From Trichodelitschia bisporula (taxonomy: Eukaryota > Ascomycota > Dothideomycetes > Phaeotrichales > Phaeotrichaceae): DNA of 64,000 nucleotides. Positions 1 through 11,687 of this stretch are shown here, in pieces (position 1 is the first letter of the stretch; every line of letters starts with the position of its first letter). The DNA lies in NCBI GenBank assembly GCA_010356995.1, contig ML996689.1:1571979-1635978 (forward strand), read 5' to 3'. The notes below the pieces were generated by a model. The model was not told the DNA's origin. It searched no databases and saw only the letters and a program-made list of their open reading frames with translations. A program made the translations under genes and the position numbers.

Positions 1-768
1 GGATGAAGGTTTGGAAGGTTATGGGTGGGGAGGGCATGGTTGGCTCGTAGGGTGAGGAGGGCGGGGTGATGGACTGGAGGGTTATTAGGAGGGTGGATAG
101 GCGGGTGAGGGGGGAGAGGGGAGGGTGGTGGGGGGAGGGGATAAGAGATGGGGAGTTAGGGGGGGCATGTTGTCGTGACATTGGGACAAAGGCGATGGGG
201 TTCGAGGCGGGGACGGTTCCGGTGGTTCTTTGATGGTGAGGTTGCGCGAGGATCGAGGCGGACGTTTATCAAGTTGATGGAGGACATGTTCGCGGGGTGG
301 AAAGATGGACACGTTGGGTGGGTTTTTTGTGTGTTCACGAATAGAGCCGGCGATGGAGTCTGTGATGGATATCAGTCCATGTGTTGAGGTAGTGGAGAGG
401 GTGTTGGAGGAGCGACGACGTGCGCTGCAAAAAGATAACTGCCAGCCTTCTCAGCCAGATGAGCAGGTGACGCGGCAACGACTTTTTGCCCACGTCCTCG
501 ATCCCAAGACCAACCCAACAGCCCCGTTGCACACACCGCGCGCAGCACGGCCACAATGCGGCCGATGAAGCCGAGCGTAGGATGAAAGTTCGCAGCGTCT
601 TTGTCGCCATAAGCCGCAGTGATTCAACATCGCCGTGAGCAGACGTTGTTGGCCTTCATTCCCCGTGGACGAATTAGGATGCGGCACGGGCCGTTGGCGC
701 AAGGCTAAGGGCCGGGGTGAAAAATCATGGCCTGCCTGTCCGCAAAGACGCCCCGGTAGAGCAGCTTC

Positions 769-958
769 TACTACGGTATCAGGCCGAATAAAGGTCAACC
801 TGCAAGGGTCCCTTGGCGGGCAAGATAATATTCGCTGGCCACAAGCCGGTGGTAAAGTCAGCACCACTTTTTCCATCAGCCCCGGAAAGTCATTGCTACC
901 CTATCACAGCGCAAGACCACCCTGCAGATTGACCTTTATTCGGCCGGATACCGTAGTA
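769..958. mobile_element. MITE-like element with 40-bp terminal inverted repeats
   Basis: Positions 769-809 and 919-958 are inverted copies of each other over about 40 bp, with two substitutions and one single-base indel. Each outer end is TA followed inward by CTACGGTATC, so a TA target duplication of the Tc1/mariner or pogo type is likely. The element is 190 bp and its interior has no coding capacity. This fits a non-autonomous DNA transposon relic; the superfamily is inferred only from the TA flanks. Confidence 0.75.
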
Positions 959-1394
959 CTCTTTTCAAGTGGCCCAGGGTCGAAGATAAGGACGCAGAGG
1001 CACAGCGGAATGCTCGCTTCGCAGCATGCAGACATCTTTGACAGGTAACAGCGCACCCAATCCCCCATCCTCTCAAGTCCCCGCCATCATCGCAGAACGC
1101 GCTCCCATCCCCTCCCCACAACAATGATTACCCGTTGATGTCCCAAGCTCCCCGCGCAGCCACCGCATTCAGCCACCCAAGCCGTCACCAGCCCACATGT
1201 CACGCATCAAACCTCCCTCCGCCCTCTCACATGTTTCGTCTCTCGTCTCTTATCACTCGTCTCAAACACCTCACATTCACCCCCCATTCCCCATCCCCAA
1301 AACGCGATATCACGAATACGGCACCACGCTACTGTACTACCGTAGAACCGGAGCAAATCCGCCCGCACCAGGCGCCCACGCGCATCGCCAAGCC

Positions 1395-1395
<1 letters not shown>

Positions 1396-1490
<95 letters not shown>
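1396..1490. repeat. 95-nt poly-C homopolymer
   Basis: An uninterrupted run of C fills these positions, inside a C-rich stretch. It may be a real mononucleotide tract or a sequencing/assembly artefact. Its true length should be treated as uncertain. Confidence 0.9.
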
Positions 1491-2155
1491 ATTCCCCCGC
1501 CCACTTCAGACCGGTCCAGCCCTATGCGTAGCCATTCCGCCTATTACCCGCATCTGCGCGCCTATTACCCGTCACTCACACACTCCCCCTCCCATAACCT
1601 ACACGCCATCCCAGCTTTCGCATCGTAAATCCAGCGGCAGACAACGGAAGGCAGTCACAATATCTAATCCCCCATTCGCCCATCCACCCCCCCCAGTATA
1701 TCGGGCGGAACGTCCATTCTCCCACCCCGCAGCCCGGAGAACCACCAAAGCACCATAACTCCGCCGTAAAATGCCACCCGTGCCTGGAACTACCTCCGTA
1801 CCAGGGTGCAGTCCCTCCGCCGCCGAGTCGCACCCCCTGCTTTCGGGCCGAAACGCTGCTCCGCTGGCGCCAGTATGCGCCGCCATGCGTACTCGTAGGG
1901 CTGGAAGACTCGCGTCGCGAGAAAAAGTCCCGCTAGCAGATGTTTGCGGCTGAAGTACATAAAGAAGCGGGTGTCGCGCCTGAAGGTGTGATGGAGGGGT
2001 AGATGGGTTTTTTATCTTCAGTTCAGTGTCTGAATCTTGAGCTCGGAATATCACGACGTTGATTCTCTCCCCTTCTCCTCTTCTTTTATCTCTCCTGTTT
2101 GTCTCTGCTTCTCCATCTTCGTCCCACCTTCCCCACAGTGTGCTAGCGTGCCAAA

Positions 2156-4037
2156 ATGACAACCCCATCTTCCCACCCAGCGTCGAGCCTCGCCCTCGAC
2201 GCCAAAGAAACAGACATGTCCGTCCCCGCCAGCGCCAGCGGCTCGCGCCCAGTCTCCATCAAAGCCGCAGAGCCCGAGCCCGCCCCCCCCGCCTTCAACC
2301 CAGGCTGGCGCTTCTACCTCGCCTTCTCCTCGCTGTCCATCATCACCCTCATGGCAGCGCTAGACGCGACCTCGCTCTCCGTCGCCCTCCCCATCATGGC
2401 CAAGGCGCTCCACGGCTCCGCCATCCAGGCCTTCTGGGCCGCAACCTCGTTCCTCCTCACCAGCACCGTGTTCCAGCCCGTGGTCGGCAACTTCAGCGAC
2501 GTGTTCGGGCGCCGCCCGCTGATCTACATCAGCCTCGCGTTTTTCACTGCGGGCGCCATCATCGCGGGCGTTGCGAACAACTTCACCGTTATCCTGGTCG
2601 GGCGGTCCATCCAGGGCATCGGCGGCGGCGGTACGCGCTTCTCCCCTCCCCTAAAGACCCAAAACTAACATCCTCCAGGCATCATCATCCTGACAGAAAT
2701 CGTCGTTACGGACATGGTGCCCCTCCGCGAGCGAGGCAAGTGGTTCAGCTTCATCAGCTCCATGTGGGCGCTCGGCACGGTCGCAGGCCCGTTACTCGGT
2801 GGCGGCTTCGCGCAGAACGTCACCTGGCGGTGGATCTTCTGGATCAACTTCCCCTTCATCGCCATCAGCCTGCTCTTCGTCACCCTCTTCCTACGCCTCA
2901 ACTACAAGGTCGGGTCGTTCATGGAGAAGCTGCAGCGCATCGACTGGATCGGTACCGTCCTCTTCATTGCCTCCATGACGGGCTTTCTCATCCCCCTGAC
3001 CTGGGGCGGCGTCATGTATCCGTGGTCGCACTGGCGCACACTGGTACCCCTGATCGTTTGCGGTAAGCAGAATTCCAGATCCGGCCAGCGCGCGTCCCCC
3101 GTGACTAACGTAAACTAGCCGCCGGCCTCGTCGCCCTGATCGTTTACGAAGAGTCCCTGTCGCGCCGTGGCTTCGAGCCCGTGATCCGCACAGAAGTACT
3201 GAAGAACCGCACGGCGGCAGTGACCATGTTCGGCACCTTCATCCACGGCATCGTGCTCTGGGCCATCCTGTACTACCTGCCGCTGTACTTCGAGGGCGTG
3301 CACGGCTTCTCCGCCATCCTGACAGGGGTGGCACTTTTCCCGCTAACCTTCACCGTGGCGCCGGCGTCCGTTGCTACGGGTGTAGCGATTGCCATCAGCG
3401 GGCGCTACCGCTGGAGCACGTGGGTCGGATGGTTCCTGACGGTGTTCGGCCTCGGCCTGATGACCATGCTGAAGACGCATACCAGTACCGCTGCGTGGGT
3501 GTTCCTGACGCTGGTACCGGGCATCGGCACGGGGATGCTCTTCGCGGCCATGGCCATTGCCGTGCAGGCCAGTTCCACGGATAAGCTTATGTCGCACGCG
3601 GTCATCATGAACGCGCTGTTCCGCTCGCTCGGGCAGACCGTCGGTTCGGCCATCGGCGGTGTGATCGTTCAGAACCAGATGAAGAAGAAGCTGCTCAAGT
3701 ACCCGCTCCTCGCCGACAAGGCCGATGCGTACTCGCGCGACGCTAGCGGGCTGGTGCAGATCATCAAGAACATGCCCGAGTCGCTCGCGAAGTCGCAGCT
3801 CAAGGATGCCTACGTCGATGCGCTGAAGGTGCTGATGATTGTCATGTGCGCGCTGTCTGCGCTTGGTGAGTTCAAGTCCCATTTGTGACGTGTCTGAGAC
3901 CGAAGCTAACCGTGTCAGCATTCATCGCCTCCTGGTTCACCGAGGGTCATCCTCTTGATCGCGAACTGGTGACGGAGCAAGGCTTCCAGGACGGGAAGAA
4001 GACGACCGACGAGGAAAAGGTCAAGACCGAAGGCTGA
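2156..4037 (+). CDS. MFS drug:H+ antiporter-like transporter (DHA2 type)
   Basis: Four exons: 2156-2630, 2679-3062, 3119-3865 and 3919-4037, with introns of 48, 56 and 53 nt. The product is about 574 aa. The N-terminal 45 residues are polar. Many hydrophobic segments follow, consistent with the 14-helix DHA2 family of proton-coupled exporters in the plasma or vacuolar membrane. Visible signatures are ALDATSLSVALP in helix 1, the motif-A loop GNFSDVFGRRP after helix 2, and a glycine-rich motif-C-like GIGGGG across the first splice. The tail is short, charged and cytoplasmic. The start is the first ATG after a pyrimidine-rich leader. The substrate cannot be read from sequence. The nearby regulator, P450 and methyltransferase suggest, without proving, an accessory-metabolite or toxicant context. 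Confidence 0.92.
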
Positions 4038-7000
4038 TCGCGCTTCCTGCAGTCGTTTGACCGTTGTACATAATCTACGCATCTTCTTTCACGGGGCATG
4101 TTCTCCCTTGGCTTTGGGATATTGGAGCAGGCAGGACAAAGCTCGGGCGGAGCGGAGGAAGGCGTTTGGTGGTTCAAGATCCGGGGAGTGACCAAGGAGT
4201 GTCGTCATAATAGGTTAGACTTGGCGGAGATGGGAATCTTTGGAAAGCGAAGAGTTAACGAGAGGCTAACAATCCCCGCTGGATACTGATAGACTTGCGA
4301 TAGAGTAATTAGCATAATAATGCATGGCATTTACCCGCTATTCCACCCGCTAAAGTGCAGTAAGACCACGCTAGACGGAGAGATTCGACGCTTTTGCCCT
4401 GCAGATGGGTCGCCTGGCTCCGTTGCGACGCCGGACGCTAGAAAGCTGCAGCGCGCGCGCACTGCATGCGTGCCGTTACTCACGGCACATACGGTAGTCT
4501 GTTGCTCATGGGCGGGGGAGGCTGAGCATTGCAGTTCTGAGGTCACAGTTGTTGAAGCATGACGATAGTTGCCATCGTGGAGTTGTGGTTTAAAGACGAA
4601 GGAAAGATCGAGAAAATAAGCGGGGAATCCCGTACTCCGCACTGACCACGCAATTCTATCTACCGTGCGAAGGAGCTTCCGGTCAATCTCGGCCACGCCC
4701 ACCCGCCACGATATATCCACAGGGCGGGCCATGGTCAAGATCTAGGGCTGTGGAGGTGGGGGGGTAAGGATGAAGGCGAGGAGGAGATTCCGTCTCCCGC
4801 GCGGCATTTACTTCTGGCTGCAATTGGCCGCCACATGGTCACATCGATACGATATTCCAGGCACTTCATCTGTTGTGCGCTGTCGCACCGCAGCGAAGGT
4901 TGATGCGTGTTTGCCGTCGTGGGACACGCCTTTGCGTCGAGGATGCGTCTTGGCATCGAGATGCGTTCGGGTGTGTGGTACACGACAATGGAGCAACAAT
5001 GGCAGAAGCGTTAAGATTAATAAGAGCAACGCACCTGGCCTACGGCGAAAGAGGCGTTGCTCGAATTGCACGAGCCGTTCATGTTGCGGCGGTGGGTGGC
5101 TTTGAGCTCCAATGCAGGTGGAGCGGGGAGCGACATCACCATGGCTGAATTGGGATGTTCAATCGGGCGACGTCGGACGGCATCGGGAACAAACAGGGCG
5201 ACACGGGAAGCCTTCCGGTTTCCGACTGATGACCTTTGAGATGGCGGTCTGCAGCACGGCTGGGTTGCCAGTAGGCTGAAACCTAAGCCTTGTCGAGGCG
5301 TGGTCACTGTTTGTTCAATGACGGAATAAATGTCTTGTCCCCAGCTAGTTCAGGCTGAGCAGATGAATATCAATACGTAATCTCGACATGTGCCTGGTCG
5401 TTTCTTGTACTTGAAGCGTTCAAGCCTTATCAGTAGGATGCGCAAGGTGGACACACATGGTGGACATTGCATGGTGGACACGCATGGCGGACAAAGAACC
5501 TCCAAGTGCCCGTAAGGACTCGAGTGTTGCCGTTGATCCTGATACCAGGGAAATCCTGAGCCTCGACCGTCTCTTATTTGCTGATCGTGTCGCGCATCGA
5601 AACTCGTGTGCGTGAGAAGAGAGCGGGAGAAGAGAGAGATAGACGCGGAGAGGAAGCGGAGTTCAACTGGTGATTCTTGGCTGTGAGATTGACGGAACAG
5701 CTTTCCTACAGAAGCAGTTCTTCAACGTCAAAGAAACAGCTTCCATTCCCGAAGAAGTGAAGACGTATCGGTCGCCAAGCAGCTCGTGCAACAGATCTCT
5801 TACCCCAAACCTTTTGTCACGGCCAGTCCGGGCCATTTTCGCGGTCGTTATCTCCTGCAACCCCCAGAAGCCATCAGCAATCACGTAACGGAAACCAACG
5901 CTTGTCCAAGGCCCTACGCAAAGGCAACACACCCCCGAACACCACTCACCACCACCTCCCCTCTAGCCCCCCAAACTTATTCGCCCACCCAGCCTCAAAT
6001 AACTACACACGGGCTTCTGGAATCAGCAGCCCGGTCAAAACATTGTTTGGCATTGTTAAAAAAACACCCGACCCTTCAACCTCTCCTCTCCGCAACTTCC
6101 GGCAACCATCGCATCTTTCTTCGAAACTTCACCTCTCCACGCGAACCAACAACCCTCGGCGCGAAAGAGCACTAAACAACGAAAAGCGGCCCTCTCAACC
6201 AATCCGTTATGCGTCTGCGCCAATACCTTCAATTTACCGCCTGAATTCCGCGCCTGAGTTGCTCTTTCACTAGAACCTCTCAACCCCGGGCTCGAGCGGA
6301 AACTCAATGACGGCTAAGGCCATCCACTATCTCATTCTGCTGCAATCCCTCGCAGGCAATTTAGGTGGTCCGTAGGCCAACTTTCCGGACAACTACTACG
6401 GATTACACGAGAGGATTCCGCAAATTCGCTACCCAACAAACATCTTCTCCATCAAAATTTCGCTTTGGGACGAGGGAAACTCCAGCCTGGGCATTCTCTG
6501 GGCATCAAAGCATCAGAAAAAGCGCCGGATCGTCAGTTTAGGGCCCGCCGCCGGGGAAGGGGATTATTTCGCCGGTCCCCCAAGCAATCGCCGGCCCGGT
6601 ACTCTCTCACTGGACAGAGGCCGAAGCGGCGCGCCGGTTGGAAGGGCTGATTACTAAGGTACGCTGATAAGAGATTCCCGACAAGAAAACCCCACCCCCC
6701 GTTTCACCCTGTCCGCATCAGGAAATGCGCGATGCATTTCTCCGCCAAGCCGGCTGTCGTGTGACTGGCATCTCCCCCAGCTTTTTGTCCCCCTCAGTGG
6801 TTCTTTGCCGAGCCCTTTTTTTGCCGTGTACCTTTCTGTTCGAACGTTGTCTGGCCTTCGATTTTGCTTTTGCCGTCCCCGCTCTCACAACGGTTTATCG
6901 TCAGCCTTGTATTATGCCTCTCTCTTTGTCGTCTTCCTTTCCCAATGAAATCCCCTCTCCCCCACCCTGCTCCCCTCCAAATCAGGCGCTTCGGACGCTA

Positions 7001-7245
7001 ACAACGGCTTTCCCGCACAGGTGGCAGCCACCCAAAGCGATCCCCTGCGCATGCATATGCCCCATTGACATCCCCATCACCCCTCCCCCCACAGGCACCC
7101 CTCCCCCCCACCATCCCTGGTCCCGTCCATAGATCTCACGGTTCCTTATCGGAATTCACTGCACTACGCCCACCCCTCCACGCCACCCCACTCTTCCCTT
7201 CTGGGCAATCCCCACATCTGGTCACCAATTCCATTGCCCAACACT
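4038..7245. other. Long gene-free stretch (3.2 kb)
   Basis: I found no frame with conserved motifs or consistent splicing. A short degenerate tandem repeat lies at 5446-5492. The 3' kilobase (6.3-7.2 kb) is pyrimidine-rich and is probably promoter and long leader for the zinc-cluster regulator. Short open frames at 5786-6273 have low-complexity composition and are not called. Confidence 0.5.
5446..5492. repeat. Short imperfect tandem repeat
   Basis: About three and a half copies of a 13-14 bp unit of the form GGTGGACACACAT follow head to tail, with small changes. No function can be assigned. Confidence 0.6.
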
Positions 7246-8863
7246 ATGGCCGTCGCTATCCAACCCGCTATGGCCCGCCCCAATAACACTCCTATCCCTA
7301 TCGCCGTCGCCCGCCCGCCACCCCAGCGCCGAGTCCCCAGCAAGGACCAGTCTCAGCCGCAACAACCCCTCGTGCACCTCAAGGCAGCGTCACCTTTCGT
7401 AGCCGCCGCTGGCGTTGCTAACCACAGAACGCGCCGCGAGAGACCCTGCGACGCTTGCCGGAGAAGGAAAAGCCGTTGTGTCATCAACGAAGGTGCTTCG
7501 CTGTGCGTGCTGTGCGAATTCCACAAGCAGGACTGTACTTTTGTCCAAGATCCTCAGCCTCGGAAAAGGAAAGTGCCAACAGACGAGCCGAGACCTGAAA
7601 GCAGTCCTAAGAAGAGGTAAGCTTTCGTTGTTGCCGCTTGCTTCCGCTGCTGTGTGACGGCCCGAGCCTAATACCCTCCTAGGTCCATTGGCGTGGAATC
7701 GGCACGACCGTCGCCACCAACGTCAGTCGGCAAGCCAGCCAGCAGTCCAAGACAACGACCAGCCGTCATCCAACGCCTCGACATCGGCCATGTATTGACA
7801 GAGTCCCTGGGCCTGCAGACCTCCAAACACGGCCGCTACATAGGCCTGACGTCACCCTTCGACTCCACCCTCATCGGCCTCTCGCAGTTCGACTCGCGCA
7901 ACGAGAGCATCCTAGCGCTAGGCACCCTCCGCCGCGTGAACGATCATGATACATTCATCATGTTCTCAGACGACACCTCCCGCGACTACGGCAGCGACGC
8001 CGACATCCTCCAGGCCATCCACCGCGTCGTAGCCCCGCATGGCCCCGCCCTCATCGACCTCTACTTCCGCGTCGTCCACGACAGCTTCCCCATCCTGCAG
8101 AAGCAGATCTTCCTCGAGCGCTACCGCTCCCCCACCCACACCGTCTCGCCCCCGCTCCTCGCGGGCATGTACATCTTGGCGCTCAACTGGTGGTCACATG
8201 ACTCGACTCTCGCGCCCCTTCCCCGGCCCGACGTCACCCAGCTCGAGTCCATCGCGTCCATCTCCCTGGCCGCCGCCATGCAGCGCCCCAAGCTGTCCAC
8301 CGTCCAGGCGGGGCTTTTACTCCTCCAGCGCCCCGAGGCCGACTCCTGGAGCCTGACGACGCAGCTCGTCGCCATCGGTCAGGAGCTAGGCTTGCACCTC
8401 GACTGCACGACATGGTCGATCCCGCAGTGGGAAGTCGGGCTGCGCAAGCGCATCGCGTGGGCGCTGTACATGCAGGACAAATGGAGTTCGCTGATCCACG
8501 GCCGGCCGTCGCACATCTTCAGCGCCAACTGGGCGGTCAAGCCCATCACGCCCGAGGACGAGGCGGACGAGGCTAGCCCGGCGGGTGCCGCGGGCGAGGA
8601 GGACAAGGCCGAGGCCGAGAAGGGCCAGATCCTGTTCCGTCAGATGATTTCGCTCACTGCTATCATGGCTGAGATTATGGATACGTTTTACACCCAGATT
8701 GCCATCCAGGACTTTGCCAATGCGGGCCGCGATTCTACACGCCTCATATTGGAGCGCGCGAAGCCAGTCCAGATAAAGCTCAAGGAGTGGTTCTCCAAGC
8801 TCCCCGCCGTGGTCCGCATGGACAACGTCACCCCCAAGCACCTCTCCTCCACAGGTAAGCCCC

Positions 8864-8906
<43 letters not shown>

Positions 8907-9564
8907 CCCACATGCAGGCTTCCTCCACCTCGCCTACTTCGCCACCGAAATCACGCTCCACCGGCGCATCGTCGGCAGCCTCGACACCACCAACTCGGAC
9001 CCCTACCTCCTGTACATCTGCCGCTCGGCGGCAAAAACGCGCCTCATCTCCGCCATGGACTTCGTAAACCGCCTGCGTCCCGAACACCTGCAGGCCTTCT
9101 GGTACTTCCCGTCCAAAATAAATTTCACCCTCATCGGCACCTTCGGCGGCCTACTGTGGGCCACCGCCCCCGCAAAAGAAGAAGCCGATTTCTACCGCAC
9201 ACGCCTGCGCGAATACCGCTGGACGCTCAGCGTCTCGTCCGACCGCGCCGATTTCCTAGACTACGCGGTGCAGATGCTAGACACCAGCCGGTCGATGCTG
9301 CGCAACCTCGCTGATAAACCGAGTCTCGCGCAGATGCAAGCGCAGACTAGTAGCGTGGGTGTACCTGCTGTGCCGCGCCCGGCGGCTCCTGCGAGGAGAG
9401 CGGAGAGTGGTGCGGAACAGGAGGAGAGGGCGGGGGATGTGAGTCCGCCGTTGACGAGGAATACGAGTGTGAGTGTGTTTTCGGGGTTTTCGAGTGAGGC
9501 CCTCGATCAGTATCAGGAGGAGACGCGGAATGGGCCGGATACGCCGCCGAGTAGTGTTGGATGA
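7246..9564 (+). CDS. Zn2Cys6 fungal transcription factor (TamA/Dal81-like, tentative)
   Basis: Exons 7246-7616, 7683-8854 and 8918-9564 give about 729 aa. A zinc binuclear cluster sits near residues 65-95: CDACRRRKSRC, then CVLCEFHKQDC, followed by a basic stretch (PRKRK). A long middle region fits the fungal-specific TF domain, with a pattern such as RKRIAWALYMQDKWSSL. The late segment around TLIGTFGGLLWAT and LREYRWTLSVSS recalls TamA/Dal81-type nitrogen regulators; that assignment is from memory and tentative. The predicted role is a nuclear DNA-binding regulator. Intron 2 (8855-8917) is 63 nt, contains 39 C residues and keeps the frame, so retention would insert a polyproline segment. The first ATG of the frame is at 7246; an upstream TTG is not used. 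Confidence 0.88.
8865..8903 (+). repeat. 39-nt poly-C tract inside an intron
   Basis: The tract fills most of intron 2 of the zinc-cluster gene, between donor GTAAGC and the CTAACC branch-like site. Length variation here would change intron length but not the spliced protein. A similar 13-nt C run occupies intron 8 of the methyltransferase (14147-14159). Confidence 0.85.
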
Positions 9565-10091
9565 CTATTGGCGGAGGGGGGGGCAGGGTGGTGGGGTTAG
9601 TGGGAGTGTTGGGAGGTGTTGGTGGGAGTGATGCTTCTGCTTCTGCTTGGCTGGCTGGCTGGCTGGCCCGCTTGGGTGCTGTGTGTTTGGGGAGTGATGT
9701 GTGGGTGGTTCCGTAACTTTTTCGGGCTCGGGAGCGAAATTTGGGCGGTGGACTCTTGGGCTACCTTTTTTGGTAGAGGTGGGAACGGACAGCGTATGAC
9801 GAACCATCTCTGGACTTGCGATACCTTACGACTGATAGAGGCGCCTTGGCTGCCGTGGAGATGGATGGAGTAGATTAATGCTAAAAAGGGGTGCGGGTAA
9901 TGTCCAGCTCTGTAGCACGTTTAGCCTGAATCTTCGGTGATATCAAAAGACCGTAACCAATTTGGCGTAGAATACATCATCATCGCCCTCGAGGGGTATG
10001 CACGCAGCACTAAAACACCCGCTCCCTCCTGCATCCGTGGCACTCTCATCATACCTACCCTTCACCCACAATCCAAAAGCATTCTCACCCC
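9565..10091. other. Intergenic between convergent genes
   Basis: The 3' ends of the zinc-cluster regulator and the P450 face each other here. A short CTGG tetranucleotide repeat lies at about 9648-9667. No gene is seen. Confidence 0.6.
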
Positions 10092-11687
10092 CTACCCCTT
10101 AACCTGCAACCCATCACTCCCCTCCTCAAACCTCCACATCCCCCCAAAATAATCATATATCGCCTTAACATCCTCCGGCCCCGTCTCCCAAAGCCTCAAC
10201 GTCGGGAACCGTCTCACCACCGCCGCACCCACAACATACAACTCCGCATTCGCCAGATTCATCCCCACACACAAGCGCGGCCCCCTCCCAAACGAAACCA
10301 AATAGTGCTCTAGGCGCTTGGCATCCGCCCCTAACCAGCGCTCCGGATCGAACTTCCCAGGATCGGGGAAGAGTGTCTCGTCCCACAGGACATAGAGCGG
10401 GGACATGCCGTACGCGCACCCAGAGGGAATGAGCCAATCCCCGTAGCGCACGGCCGAGGAGCGGTTCACGCGCGACAAGCGCCCGAAGGCCCCGACGCCC
10501 TGGCGGAGCGTTTCCTTGACGACTGCGTTCAGGTAGGGTAGTTTCTCGAGCACCTGGCTGTTGGGCATGGACTCCGGGTCCGGAATCGCGTTCTCGAGTT
10601 CCTTGCAAAGGCGCGCGTGGACGGCGGGTTGGGATAGCACGCCGTACATCATGTGACTGAGCATATTCCCCGTCGTCTCGAACCCAGCGGCTAGGATATT
10701 ATTCCCATCGACCGCGAGGCGCTTGAACGTGCGTTCCTCGGCGGGGAGCGCGTTGCTGTGCGCGACCTCCCAGAGCACGGTGCGCTGGGGCCGTTTCTTA
10801 ATCTCCGCCTCTGGGGTCGCGAGCAACCGCGCCGTCCACGCGTCCGTCTGCGTCTCCATATCGAGCACCTCCAGCGCCTTGGGATTCGTCGCCTTGAGGA
10901 GCCATCTCGGTGTCCACCGGAACACTGCCAGTATGCCCGGGATCTGCCGAATGAGGGGCGAGAGCTCCCACAGCCCGCGCCACGCGCCGTAAAAACTCCT
11001 CCCCCAGTCCGGCCGCTCGAGAATATCGGGCGACGCGCCGAAGAGGTACTCGGACACGATATCCACGGTCAGGCCGCGGAAGGCGAAGAACAGCGGTATG
11101 GGTTCGTCGGCGGCGAGGGCGGTGCGCATGCGGCTGCACAGCCGGTCGGCGACGCGTTGGACGACGGGTTGGAAGCGCAGCACGGCGGCGGTGCTGAAGA
11201 AGGGCGCGAGGGCGGCGCGGCGGGATTTGTGCGTTTCGTGGGCGATGGTGGGGAAGGTGGCTTCGGGGTTGCCGAGCATGGAGTAGTAGTACTCGTATTT
11301 GTCGATTTTGGCGGAGGACATGGTGTAGATCTGGGAGAAGAACTCGGGGTCTTTGATGTGCACTTCGTTCGGGCCGATGCGCACGATCGGACCTGCCGAG
11401 GCGAGGGGTTAGCATGGCTGCGATCCAGTCGCTCGGGCGTCTGTCCGTCTCAACGCACCATATTTCTTGTGTAGGTCGGCAAGGTGGAACGTAAACTTCC
11501 CCTGAAGCCACAAATAGTCATACCAGCCCTCATACCACGTCGTCAGGGCCGCAATCTTCGGGCCCGGAAACTTTGCAAGCGGGTGGAAGTACAGCCTGTA
11601 CACGGCGCCGGCGAACACATACGTCACGAGCCCGGCCAGCGCGAGCAAGGCCGCGGACCCGCTGAGCGAAGACGCGAGCGCAGACAT
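10092..11687 (-). CDS. Cytochrome P450 monooxygenase
   Basis: Two exons (11687-11459 and 11392-10092), separated by a 66-nt intron, give about 509 aa, the usual P450 length. A hydrophobic anchor follows the start, then the proline-rich hinge FHPLAKFPGPK. Further marks are the I-helix AAGFETT, the K-helix ETLR, PERW, and the heme loop FGRGPRLCVG with the cysteine ligand. It should be an ER-bound, NADPH-P450 reductase-dependent oxidase of unknown substrate. An in-frame ATG at 11846 would add 53 residues of low-complexity sequence ahead of the anchor; I prefer 11687 because the membrane anchor then begins near the N-terminus. Its neighbours (regulator, methyltransferase, transporter) suggest a specialised-metabolism role, which is inference. 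Confidence 0.92.

Larger units (their letters stand above)
1..2155. other. Intergenic, no supported gene
   Basis: No reading frame here has recognisable domains or credible splice partners. The stretch holds a small inverted-repeat element at 769-958 and a 95-nt poly-C run at 1396-1490. The long frame across the poly-C run encodes only polyproline and is not believable as a gene. A pyrimidine-rich leader at about 2060-2150 precedes the transporter start. Confidence 0.6.

Noticed and set aside
1135-1758. Long plus-strand frame encoding a polyproline protein
   Set aside because: The frame is kept open by the poly-C run, which has no stops in any frame on this strand. The flanks lack motifs.
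2059-3066. 335-codon frame overlapping the MFS gene
   Set aside because: It is an alternate-frame shadow of the transporter, Arg/His/Pro-rich as expected from GC-rich third positions. It also runs straight through the 2631-2678 intron.
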